In this document: one piece after another, positions 25,991 through 34,231 of the stretch
How the letters are laid out: each line of letters opens with the position of its first letter
Numbering within the stretch: position 1 is the stretch's first letter
Source: Lignipirellula cremea
Lineage (GTDB): Bacteria; Planctomycetota; Planctomycetia; Pirellulales; Pirellulaceae
Direction: 5' to 3'
Length of the DNA: 64,000 bases
Assembly (NCBI RefSeq): GCF_007751035.1
Contig: NZ_CP036433.1
Coordinates: forward strand, 3,453,001-3,517,000
Position numbers and translations under genes: made by a program
The notes under the pieces: generated by a model
Database searches by the model: none
The model's input: the letters and a program-made list of their open reading frames with translations, nothing else
Told to the model about the DNA's origin: nothing

Positions 25991-27400
25991 ATGCTCCGCA
26001 TTTTTGACGACAACCGTCGGTTTAATCGTCGGGCAATGCTGCAGATTGGCGGACTCGGGTTATCGGGAATGTCGCTGGCGAATCTGCTGGCGGCCCGCTC
26101 GCTGGCCTCGGGAACGGGCAAGCCGATCACAACAGGCAAGTCGGTGATCTTTCTGCTGCAGCATGGAGGTCCGACCCAGTTTGAAACGTTTGACCCCAAA
26201 CCTGACGCGCCGGATTCGATTCGTACGGTCGGCGGGGTCACGTCGACTGCTTCGCCCGGCATGCAGTTTGGCGCTTCGATGTCGCAGTTGGCGAAACTGG
26301 CGGACAAACTGGCGGTCGTCCGTTCCTATGCGACCAACAGCTCGGCCCATAGCATTCGTCCGATCGTCAGCGAAGCCTCGCGACAGGCGAACATCGGGGC
26401 GATCTATTCGCGTCTGGCGGGAGCCAATCATCCGACCAGCGGCATGCCGCGGAACGTCACGCTGTTCCCCAAAGCGGTGCTGGCCGATGGGCAAGGACCG
26501 GAAACTCGCTTTGGCGACTTTAACTCCACCGGCAACCTGGGCCGCGGCGCCGAGCCTTTTTCACCGGGCGGCGGATCGAACCTGCAGAAAGATATGCAGC
26601 TGTCGATTCCCAGCGGTCGGCTGGACGATCGCCGGAATCTGCTGGCCTCACTGGACCAGTTGCGTGCGGAAGCGGACCGCACTGGAGGGATGGAAGGCGT
26701 CGACAAGTTTCGCGAACAGGCCTACGACATGGTCTTCAAAGGCGTTGCCGATGCCTTCGACCTGTCGAAAGAGGACCCCCGCACCATTGCCCGATACGAC
26801 ACGGCCGCCCATCTGCACGAGCGGTCGTACTACGCCGGTAAAACAAACGGCAACGATCAGCGCAACTGGTATCAGGAGAATGCTCGCTCGCTGGGCAAAC
26901 TCTTGCTGTTGGCGCGGCGGCTGTGTGAAGCCGGTTGCGGCTTTGTCACGGTGACGACCCGTTTTGTGTGGGACATGCATGCGGATGCGAACAACCTGGG
27001 CGTTGATCGCGGCATGGAAGCGGTGGGTTTGCCGTACGACCATGCCGTGGCCGCGTTCATCCAGGATTGCGAAGAACGCGGTCTAGGGAACGATATCCTG
27101 CTGGTGTCGACCGGCGAGATGGGCCGCACGCCCAAGATCAACGCCCGGGGCGGCCGTGATCACTGGGGCGGACTCACGCCGATGCTGTTGTACGGCGGCG
27201 GTTTGACTCATGGCCAGACGATCGGCCAGTCCACCCGCGACGGCGGCCAGCCGGCAGTCGATGCTTGTAACACCGATAACCTGATCGCCACCATCATGCA
27301 TACCCTGTTCGACGTCGGCGAACTCCGGATCCGTCAAGGCTTGCCTGTCGATCTGGTGCGCATGGTCGGATCGGGCGAGCCCATTCCCGGCCTGTTCTAG
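25991..27400 (+). CDS. DUF1501 protein with twin-arginine-type leader
   Basis: The protein has 469 residues. The leader NRRFNRRAMLQIGGLGLSGMSLANLLA has the arginine-rich and hydrophobic layout of DUF1501 proteins. The body shows SVIFLLQHGGPTQFETFDPKPDAP, VRSYATNSSAHS, DMHADANNLG and LLVSTGEMGRTPKINARGGRDHWGG, all typical of the family, which belongs to the alkaline-phosphatase superfamily. In planctomycetes DUF1501 genes usually follow a DUF1549/DUF1553 cytochrome-type gene; none is present here. ATG 25991 is preferred to GTG 25973 because the leader then starts normally. Substrate unknown. Confidence 0.9.
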   Translation: MLRIFDDNRRFNRRAMLQIGGLGLSGMSLANLLAARSLASGTGKPITTGKSVIFLLQHGGPTQFETFDPKPDAPDSIRTVGGVTSTASPGMQFGASMSQLAKLADKLAVVRSYATNSSAHSIRPIVSEASRQANIGAIYSRLAGANHPTSGMPRNVTLFPKAVLADGQGPETRFGDFNSTGNLGRGAEPFSPGGGSNLQKDMQLSIPSGRLDDRRNLLASLDQLRAEADRTGGMEGVDKFREQAYDMVFKGVADAFDLSKEDPRTIARYDTAAHLHERSYYAGKTNGNDQRNWYQENARSLGKLLLLARRLCEAGCGFVTVTTRFVWDMHADANNLGVDRGMEAVGLPYDHAVAAFIQDCEERGLGNDILLVSTGEMGRTPKINARGGRDHWGGLTPMLLYGGGLTHGQTIGQSTRDGGQPAVDACNTDNLIATIMHTLFDVGELRIRQGLPVDLVRMVGSGEPIPGLF

Positions 27401-27503
27401 GGTCCGAGTCCGTTTTCGACCGAGCGATACGATCCAGGAAATGTCCCGGATCACCGCTTGAATCTGCTGTCCTGGCTCAAGGCGATTTGTCGCCAGGAGT
27501 TCC

Positions 27504-27764
27504 TTAACCATGGCTACCGGGACTGCTGGCGGTCGGATTGTCGCACGGCAGGAAATCAAACACCAGGCAGTCCTCGCCATGTGCGTGGATGAGCTCTCGT
27601 GTTTCCTCCAGCAGTACGGGTAGCCGATGATCGTGGTCTTCCATACCGCGATCGAGGGCTGTTTGAAACGCCTGGTACGCTTCGCCGAGGGTGGTTTCCG
27701 GGACGACGGCGGCGTGTTCCTGGAACATGCGAGTGAGTTCTGCGCTGGCTACTTTGCGATCCAT
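27504..27764 (-). CDS. Small protein of unknown function
   Basis: This is an 86-residue acidic, helical protein: MDRKVASAELTRMFQEHAAVVPE, then YQAFQTALDRGMEDHDHRLPVLLEETRELIH. AAGGAG lies about 9 bases before the ATG at 27764, strong support for translation. There is no signal or membrane segment. It is convergent with the DUF1501 gene. Family not recognised. Confidence 0.65.
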   Translation of the reverse strand: MDRKVASAELTRMFQEHAAVVPETTLGEAYQAFQTALDRGMEDHDHRLPVLLEETRELIHAHGEDCLVFDFLPCDNPTASSPGSHG

Positions 27765-28173
27765 GAGTGGGACTCCTTGTAAAATGACCGATCGGATGAC
27801 TGCCCATTTGACTGCCGCGCGATCACATCCCCTTGCGGCTGACCTTTCACTGAAACGGCATAAAACGCCATTTTACGTGTGAAATAGCAGGAGTCAGGGG
27901 CGGAATTGACAGGACCGCAGAGAGCGGCCTTACTGGCCTGGATGCTCTTTGCGGCAATGAGAATCAGGTGCAAATGGTGCGCCTTGCGGATCGAATCAGG
28001 GGTCGAAGGATCGGCTGCCGCGACAGATACGCGGGAACGGCGGGCGTTGCCATTCTCCGCCAGGCTGGCCGGAAGCAATGTGCGGGCAAGTCGTCGCGCC
28101 GTTATAATTAATGGGGACGCTCGACGTCTGTTTGATCCTTGCCTGCTGTGTCGTCTGCCGGGAGTCCTGACCC
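27765..28173. other. Divergent spacer without a recognised gene
   Basis: This is about 410 bases upstream of both the small minus-strand gene and the AtuA-like gene. An AT-rich patch at 27845-27890 may hold promoters. I see no gene or clear repeat. Confidence 0.35.
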
Positions 28174-29541
28174 GTGAGTCTGAAAGTCGCCAATGCTGCG
28201 GGGTTTCTCGGGGATCGTCTGTCGGCGGCGCGGCGGCTCGTGGACGCCGCCGAGGTGGACTATCTTACGCTCGAACATCTGGCCGAACTGACGCTGTCGA
28301 TCCTGGCGCGGATTCGCGAGAAGAATCCCCAGGCAGGTTACGCCAACGACTTTCTCGAAGTGCTGGCCACCCTGGCGGAGCCGCTGCAGCAACAGTCGCA
28401 GTTGCGGGTGGTGACCAATGCCGGGGGGATGAATCCTCTAGCGTGTGCGATTCAGGCGGGACGCTTGCTGCAGGAGGCGGGCCTGGGTGCGCTGCCGATT
28501 GCGGCAGTCACGGGCGACGATCTGGCGCCGCGGCTGGCGGAACTGCAGGCGGCCGGGCATCTGTTGCGCCACTTCGATACGGGCCAGCCACTGGCCGAGC
28601 TCGGCTTGCCGGTCGTGTCGGCCAATGCTTACCTGGGAGCGGAACCGATCGCCGCCGGCCTGGGCGAACAGGCTCGCCTGGTAATCACGGGCCGCGTAGC
28701 CGATGCTGCTTTGACGCTGGGTCCGTGTCTGCATCGGTTTGGCTGGTCGCTGCAGGACTGGAACCGACTGGCCGGCGGAAGCGTCGCGGGACATTTGATC
28801 GAATGCGGAGCCCAGGCGACGGGCGGCTATGCGGTCGACTGGGCCGAATACGATTTGACCGATGTCGGATATCCGATCGCGGAGATCGAAGCAAGCGGCG
28901 ACTGCGTGATCACCAAGCCGCCTGGCGCCGGCGGGGTTGTCAACCGGCGGACGGTCGTGGAGCAACTGGTTTATGAGATTGGCGATCCGCAGCACTATTT
29001 GACGCCCGACGTCGATGTGGATTTTTCGGCGGTGGAAGTCGCGGAGATGGGTCCGGACCGGGTGCGCGTTTCGGGCGCCCGGGGCCAGGCGCCGCCTGAC
29101 AGTTACAAGGTGTCGTTGTCGTATCGGGCCGGTTACATGGCGAGCGCACAACTGCTCGTCTACGGAGAGGATTGTCTCGCCAAAGCAGAAAGATGCGCGG
29201 CGATGATCTTTGCCCGCACCGCCCAGGCGGGATACACGCTGGAGCGGATGCACTGGGAGCGACTGGGGGCCGGCGACGGCGTACCAGGAGTCGCGTTTGC
29301 CGGTCGTCCCCCCGAAGTAGTCCTGCGTGTCGCCGCGCAAGATTCCCGCCGCGAGGCGGTCGAATGTTTTACCCGGGAGATTGCTCCCTTGATCACCAGC
29401 GGCCCGGCCGGTCTGGCCGGCTACGCCAGCGGCCGCAGTCCGGTGCGCCCGGTCTTTGCATTCTGGCCCACCACGATTCCCAGGTCGGCGGCTGTGGCGG
29501 CGGTGGTCACACGAACGGCTTCCGACTGGGCGGAACGATAA
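28174..29541 (+). CDS. AtuA-family (DUF1446) protein
   Basis: The protein has 455 residues. It begins VANAAGFLGDRLSAARRLVDAAEVDYLTLEHLAELTLSIL, has VVTNAGGMNPLACA, LVITGRVADAALTLGPCLHRFGW, and AGGSVAGHLIECGAQATGGY, the conserved core of AtuA/DUF1446. In Pseudomonas AtuA belongs to the acyclic terpene utilisation cluster with geranyl-CoA carboxylase, and planctomycetes carry orphan copies. The small partner domain that often follows is not evident downstream. GTG at 28174 is preceded by GGGAG at 10 bases. The carboxyltransferase at 9569-11188 could belong to a related pathway, but the two are 17 kb apart. Confidence 0.85.
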   Translation: MSLKVANAAGFLGDRLSAARRLVDAAEVDYLTLEHLAELTLSILARIREKNPQAGYANDFLEVLATLAEPLQQQSQLRVVTNAGGMNPLACAIQAGRLLQEAGLGALPIAAVTGDDLAPRLAELQAAGHLLRHFDTGQPLAELGLPVVSANAYLGAEPIAAGLGEQARLVITGRVADAALTLGPCLHRFGWSLQDWNRLAGGSVAGHLIECGAQATGGYAVDWAEYDLTDVGYPIAEIEASGDCVITKPPGAGGVVNRRTVVEQLVYEIGDPQHYLTPDVDVDFSAVEVAEMGPDRVRVSGARGQAPPDSYKVSLSYRAGYMASAQLLVYGEDCLAKAERCAAMIFARTAQAGYTLERMHWERLGAGDGVPGVAFAGRPPEVVLRVAAQDSRREAVECFTREIAPLITSGPAGLAGYASGRSPVRPVFAFWPTTIPRSAAVAAVVTRTASDWAER

Positions 29542-29774
29542 CAGCGATCGAGCACGCTGCGGATCGGGTCGCCCTCCCCCTGGTCCCTGTTAGAGGTTGG
29601 CTGGATAGGAGCCTTGCCGTTTCAGCAGGCGGTCGTGCCTGTCCGAAAACCGAATGGCTTGCTCGGAACGGGCGGTCGCCAGCGGTTTGAATGCGTGGTC
29701 AGCAAGCGGGGAGGTTACTCAAGGAAAGGAACGTCTGACAGTGAAAACCCTGTTGAAAAGACTTCACGTTCATG

Positions 29775-29804
29775 TTGACGTCTCTTGGAGTCGGTAACTA
29801 AGAT
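29775..29804 (+). promoter_or_regulatory. Possible sigma70-type promoter for the 29887 gene
   Basis: TTGACG (29775-29780) and TAAGAT (29799-29804) lie 18 bases apart, about 80 bases upstream of the start codon. The -35 box matches 5 of 6 and the -10 box 4 of 6. The rest of the 29542-29886 spacer shows nothing. Confidence 0.35.
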
Positions 29805-29886
29805 ACCAAAATATGGGGAGAGGTTGTTTCTTACTGGCGGCCAGTTTGATGGCGGCCGCACCCGTCCTTACACCAGGGAGACTAAA

Positions 29887-30378
29887 ATGCGCGGAGCATT
29901 CATCGCATTAATTGGAGCTTACGCCTTTGCCGGCTTCGCGCTACCTGCCTTTGCACAGCTAGGCGACAATCAGCCCAAGTCGGACGAACGCGTTCGCAAG
30001 ATTCTGGAAGAGCGAGAAATCAAATACGAAGTCGACAAAGACGGCGACTTCAAAGTGGTCTTCGAAACGACCGGCGATCGCTCGCAGTTGGCGTTTATCA
30101 AATCCACCACCAACGAGTACGGCAACTTTGAGATTCGTGAAATCTGGTCGCCGGCTTACGCAGGCGAACCGTTCTCGCCCGAGGTGGCTTTCAAGCTGCT
30201 GGAAGATTCCCAGTCGAAGAAGCTGGGCCACTGGGAGAAGCACGGTAAATACGGCGTGTTCGTCGTCCGGATTGCCGCTTCTGCGGATTCGGACTCGCTG
30301 TGGAACGCCATGAAAGCCGCCCTGCAGTCGGCCGACGCCATGGAAAAAGAGATCACCGACGACAAGGATGAATTCTAG
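29887..30378 (+). CDS. Exported protein with YbjN-like features
   Basis: The protein has 163 residues. AGGGAG lies 7 bases before the ATG at 29887. A signal peptide (MRGAFIALIGAYAFAGFALPAFA) precedes an alpha/beta domain: DERVRKILEEREIKYEVDKDGDFKVVFET, LAFIKSTTNEYGNFEIREIWSPAY, LGHWEKHGKYGVFVVRIAASADSDSLWNAMKAALQSAD. This strand-helix order resembles YbjN/type-III-chaperone-like folds, though in an exported setting. Function unknown. It is convergent with fliS. Confidence 0.7.
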   Translation: MRGAFIALIGAYAFAGFALPAFAQLGDNQPKSDERVRKILEEREIKYEVDKDGDFKVVFETTGDRSQLAFIKSTTNEYGNFEIREIWSPAYAGEPFSPEVAFKLLEDSQSKKLGHWEKHGKYGVFVVRIAASADSDSLWNAMKAALQSADAMEKEITDDKDEF

Positions 30379-30508
30379 ACGGTTCTTCGTCGATTCCGAT
30401 TGCCGCGTCCGCAGCTTGCCGGCTGATGAAGCAGCCGTGCGGTCGCAGGCCAGGCGACTTGCGGCTGCATCCTTGGGCGGGGTCGCATCCCGACATCGCC
30501 GGGAGCCG

Positions 30509-30537
30509 GATCAGTGACCTGTTCCGGTCACTCGATC
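30509..30537. terminator. Hairpin between convergent genes
   Basis: GATC-AGTGACC (30509-30519) pairs with GGTCACT-c-GATC (30526-30537) around TGTTCC. It overlaps the fliS stop codon. No T-run follows on either strand, so it may be a factor-assisted or weak bidirectional terminator. Confidence 0.4.
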
Positions 30538-31036
30538 AGGCATCGATCGAGAAACGAGCCGCGGGTTCGTTCTCGGCGGTGGTGCTTTTGCTCTCGTTGT
30601 CAGCGGCGTAATCCTTGGCCGTAATCTCGACCTCTTCCGCACGCAGCGAAGGCGGCGTTTCGTGCGGGTATTTTTCGCATAGCGCGAGCCAGGTGGCCTG
30701 TTCTTCTTCCAGCACCTGAATGGTCGCGAGGAGCTTTTCTTCGCTCCGTTCCATCTGCGCCAGCGTCATCGTTTGAAAGATGTACGCATAGATGGCGGCC
30801 ATGGTGCGTTCCAGCGGGCCGCTGGAAGGGCGAATCGTCGCCAGCAGTTCGCTGACAATGGAACGACTGCGGATCAGCGCTTCAAACGCCTGTTCCGGTT
30901 CCTCGTTCCGCCAATGCTCCATCGTTTGCCGGGCAAAGCGGATGGCGCCGCCGATTAACATCAACCGCAGTTTCTGCGGAGTGGCCGTGTTAATCTGCGT
31001 CTCTAAGTAGACATTCCGGGCATGGTCGTTTTGCAT
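30536..31036 (-). CDS. fliS: Flagellar export chaperone FliS
   Basis: The protein has 166 residues from the ATG at 31036. The N-terminus NVYLETQINTATPQKLRLMLIGGAIRFARQTMEHW is the FliS signature (YxExQxxTAxPxKLxLMLxxGAIRF). Helical AFEALIRSRSIVSELLATI and IYAYIFQTMTLAQ follow. The last roughly 40 residues form an acidic, low-complexity tail longer than in enteric FliS. FliS binds the flagellin C-terminus and prevents early assembly. It is third in the fliC-fliD-fliS order, 155 bases after fliD. Confidence 0.88.
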   Translation of the reverse strand: MQNDHARNVYLETQINTATPQKLRLMLIGGAIRFARQTMEHWRNEEPEQAFEALIRSRSIVSELLATIRPSSGPLERTMAAIYAYIFQTMTLAQMERSEEKLLATIQVLEEEQATWLALCEKYPHETPPSLRAEEVEITAKDYAADNESKSTTAENEPAARFSIDA

Positions 31037-31191
31037 CGGTACGCACGGGGGCAGGCGGGGGGCGGGCGACTTGCAAGGTTGCAAGCGGGAATTTTCAGGA
31101 GGGCGAAGTCGGGCGTGGAGCCGCGAAAGCTTCTTCGACCCGACGGCGGGGGAAACTTGATCCTGGCCTGGGGTTTTCCCTTTGGATGGGC

Positions 31192-33912
31192 TTACTGATT
31201 TAGACTCAGCGGTGCGATCGACGCAATCGAACTCAGGTTCGATTGCATTTTGGCGATCGCTTCTTCCATTTTGTAGAATTTGGTCAGCAGCAGTTCCCGC
31301 TGTTTCTCAAGTCGATCGGTCAGGAATTCGACCCGATCGGTGTTGTTGTCGATATTGGTCTGCAGCGAAGCAAGTCGCGTCAGCAGCAGGGACTTTCCCT
31401 CGCCGGCGAGGCCATCGATGGTCTTTTCAAACTTGGCGGAAAGGCCGAATTCTTCGTTGGTGAAGAACTCTTCGACAGCTTCGGGATCGGCGGCGAATTT
31501 CTCCCGCAGCCGGGTTTCGTCAAGGGTGAGCTGTCCGTCATTACCGATGGAGATGCCGACTTCGCCGACGGAGCGGATGGAGCCGGCGCCAAAATATCGC
31601 GAGCTGACCAGCTGGGTCAGGTCGGACTCAATGCGGAGCGTTTCCGGCGATCCAAAGAGAACGCCGGTCGTCAAATCGGACTCGTTGAAGAACGTGATGC
31701 TATCGATCTTGTCGCGGAGTTTGTTGTACTGATCGACGAACGCTTTCATCTGGGAGACCAGCGTGTTGTCGCTGGGGGCCACCGTTACGCCGACCGACAC
31801 TTCCGAGCTTTGGTTGACGGTCAGACTCAGGCCGTCGACGAGGTTGTTAAAGGTATTGGTCGACGACGAAGTGAGGATACCGTCCCCTTCGCCAAACAGG
31901 AGCAGGGCGTCGCGGCCTTCGGTGAGCGTCTGGAAACTGAAGGAAGCATCGTGCGCGTCGACCAGCAGCGTGCCCTGCTTGCCGCCCACGTTGCTCAGGA
32001 TCGACAGGCGATTCGGCGTGACGCCGGAACCATCGCTGAACAGGCTGGCGGTAACATCCAGGCGGAGCGCGTTGACCTTGTCGGCCAGATCCTGCAGGGT
32101 GTCGTCGGCGTCGATTTCGATTTCGATCGTTTGCCGGCCATCAATCACATAAGTTGGCTGTCCGCTGAAATCCTTCTGGACGGCCGCTCCCAGCAGGTTC
32201 AGGTCCGCGGCTGCAGTGCCGGAGCCGACTTCGCTGATGGTGATGGGCGCTCCGGCGCCCAGCGTATCGACAATCTGCAGGCCGTCGCCCGTTTCGTTGA
32301 TCTCGGCCCGCACGCCCAGGGGCAATTCATTGATGGCGGAGATCAGGCCGCCGATCGTGGCGTCTCCCAGCTGGCTCAGATTGACCGCACTGCTTTTACC
32401 GCTGGCGTCGGTAATCAGGAAAGAGTTCTTGCTGACGCCGCGGCCGCCGTTGAGCGAATCCAGGGTGGTGTGTTCGCTGACCGACTGCAGATTGAGCGAG
32501 CCGCCTTTGATCGAGGCGACGCTGGCGTTGACGGCGATGCCCAGTTTGGCGGCCGTATCCGTGGCGTCGCTGCTCTCGACGATCAGGTTGCCCAGCTGTC
32601 CGCTGGTATCGACCAGGGTAATGCCGTTACGCGCCTGGTTGACTTGGGCCGTCACCTGGAGGCCGGCGTTGTTGATCGTTTCCAGCACGGCGTTCAGGGA
32701 GTCGGCCGACGACAGATCGACGGTGGCGGAATTCCCGGACCGGTCCTGGATCAGGATTTCGCCCAGTTGGCCCAGCCCAGCTCCGCCGCTCAGGCTGGAA
32801 AGAAGGGGGCCCTTTAACGGACCGAGCAGGCGTTCGCTGGTGATCTCTCCGGCGACGGCGGTCCCGGTGAGCCCGAGGTCTTCAGCGACCGAGCCGCTTA
32901 AAGGGCTGGTGACCGCGAAGGTGGAAGCGCCTGAGGTGAGGTCGGTCAGGACCAGGCGGTCGCCGCTTTCGCTAAGGGAGGCTTCCAGGTTACCGGGCGA
33001 GGCTTCGTTGATCGTTTTGATCAGATCGCCAAGCGAGTTGGGCGCGTCGGCGTCGAGCGGCTGGAAGTCGATGGAGATCGTCTGGCCGTCGGCCAGTTTC
33101 ACGCTCAGGTCGGGCAAGCCGGTGCGGATGCTAAGGCCGGCGCCGTCGTTCAGCTGGTCGATCGCGATGGTTTCCGACAGACTGACGACATCGGCGCCGA
33201 CGGCCGTGTCGCTGGCGACGTTGATGCCGGCCAGGCCCAGGTCGGCCGCAGTGGAGCCGGAACCGACCTCTTGCACGCGGAGATTGCCGGTCCCCTGGCT
33301 GGTGTCGACCAGTCGAAAGGAATCGCCGACGGTTTCGGCTTGGATGTCGATATCGTCGTTGTTGTTGATGGCGGCCAGCACATCGTCAACCGTGAGCGCA
33401 AAGCGAAGGTCGATGGTGGCGGACTGGCCGGCGCGATCGGTCAGTTTGATCTTGCCGGCCGCGATCCCTTTGCCGCCGTTGAGCAGATCCAGATCCAGAC
33501 CTTCGTCGACAAAGCCGTCAAAGCCCAGACGCAGCACGCCCTCGCCGATCGGTTTGTCGGTCGCCGCGAAGCCGCTGCTCAGGATCTGGTGCTTTTGCGC
33601 TGTTTGCGCAGGGGTGAAGCGATATTCGCCCACCGCGGGGCTGCCATTGCTGGAAGCCGAAAGGAAAGTGCTGTTGCTGCTGGAGACGCTGCGCGCCTGG
33701 AAAATGCTGGACTTGCCAATTTGCCGGGTGGCGTATTGCACGCCAAGCAGGGCCGCGGTCAGTTCGGTAACCGCGGTTTGCTGGGACTGCAGTTTGCTGG
33801 TTTTCTTTTCCAGACGGTCGCGCGGCTGGGCGGACAGGCTGATCAGCTGATCGACCGTCCCCGTAATATCAATGCCGCTTAAGAGTCCGACATTTGTCGT
33901 AATTCGACCCAT
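31192..33912 (-). CDS. fliD: Flagellar filament capping protein FliD (extended, four IN-type repeats)
   Basis: The protein has 906 residues, about twice the enteric FliD. The N-terminus VGLLSGIDITGTVDQLISLSAQPRDRLEKK and the C-terminal part (LVSQMKAFVDQYNKLRDKID, then RLASLQTNIDNNTDRVEFLTDRLEKQRELLLTKFYKMEEAIAKMQSN) are classical FliD coiled-coil ends. Between them are four flagellin-hook-IN-type modules at about 143-230, 253-350, 374-460 and 486-575. Each runs LNGGxGI, ITDxSGxSATIDL, AINN, VDTSG and GTAAADLGL. FliD caps the filament tip and folds flagellin into place. GGTGA lies 6 bases upstream of the ATG. Confidence 0.93.
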   Translation of the reverse strand: MGRITTNVGLLSGIDITGTVDQLISLSAQPRDRLEKKTSKLQSQQTAVTELTAALLGVQYATRQIGKSSIFQARSVSSSNSTFLSASSNGSPAVGEYRFTPAQTAQKHQILSSGFAATDKPIGEGVLRLGFDGFVDEGLDLDLLNGGKGIAAGKIKLTDRAGQSATIDLRFALTVDDVLAAINNNDDIDIQAETVGDSFRLVDTSQGTGNLRVQEVGSGSTAADLGLAGINVASDTAVGADVVSLSETIAIDQLNDGAGLSIRTGLPDLSVKLADGQTISIDFQPLDADAPNSLGDLIKTINEASPGNLEASLSESGDRLVLTDLTSGASTFAVTSPLSGSVAEDLGLTGTAVAGEITSERLLGPLKGPLLSSLSGGAGLGQLGEILIQDRSGNSATVDLSSADSLNAVLETINNAGLQVTAQVNQARNGITLVDTSGQLGNLIVESSDATDTAAKLGIAVNASVASIKGGSLNLQSVSEHTTLDSLNGGRGVSKNSFLITDASGKSSAVNLSQLGDATIGGLISAINELPLGVRAEINETGDGLQIVDTLGAGAPITISEVGSGTAAADLNLLGAAVQKDFSGQPTYVIDGRQTIEIEIDADDTLQDLADKVNALRLDVTASLFSDGSGVTPNRLSILSNVGGKQGTLLVDAHDASFSFQTLTEGRDALLLFGEGDGILTSSSTNTFNNLVDGLSLTVNQSSEVSVGVTVAPSDNTLVSQMKAFVDQYNKLRDKIDSITFFNESDLTTGVLFGSPETLRIESDLTQLVSSRYFGAGSIRSVGEVGISIGNDGQLTLDETRLREKFAADPEAVEEFFTNEEFGLSAKFEKTIDGLAGEGKSLLLTRLASLQTNIDNNTDRVEFLTDRLEKQRELLLTKFYKMEEAIAKMQSNLSSIASIAPLSLNQ

Positions 33913-34231
33913 ATGATCACCTTTGGCGGTCGCGTTCCCGCGTCTGCTGGAAGGGGGCGTTCGTCGTGGCGAACGACGCTGGCGACCAGATCCTTGGAAT
34001 ACTGCTCCATAGAGTATCGGCGTAATTGCCGCGCCTTACGCAGCCGAACTGGCGACGACCAGAGATCGTCGGGGCTGCGGCCGCAAAGCGAGGCCCGTCA
34101 AAGGCCTCCCCGCGGCGAGTATCCGGGCCGCGATGGCGCGGCCTGGTTCCTGATCGACGAAAACGCCGGTTCGCGAAAAATTGCGAACCGGCGTGGGTTT
34201 TCGAAGATCGACTAGAGCCGGTCGGCTGCGA
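33913..34231 (-). other. fliC-fliD spacer
   Basis: These 320 bases hold no gene. They contain the fliC terminator (34164-34193) and presumably a fliD promoter, which I could not identify by eye. Confidence 0.5.
34164..34193 (-). terminator. Rho-independent terminator after fliC
   Basis: An 11-bp perfect stem CGCCGGTTCGC (34164-34174) with GCGAACCGGCG (34183-34193) surrounds an 8-base loop. On the minus strand TTTTCG follows. It lies 39 bases past the fliC stop, so fliD is probably transcribed mostly from its own promoter. Confidence 0.8.
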
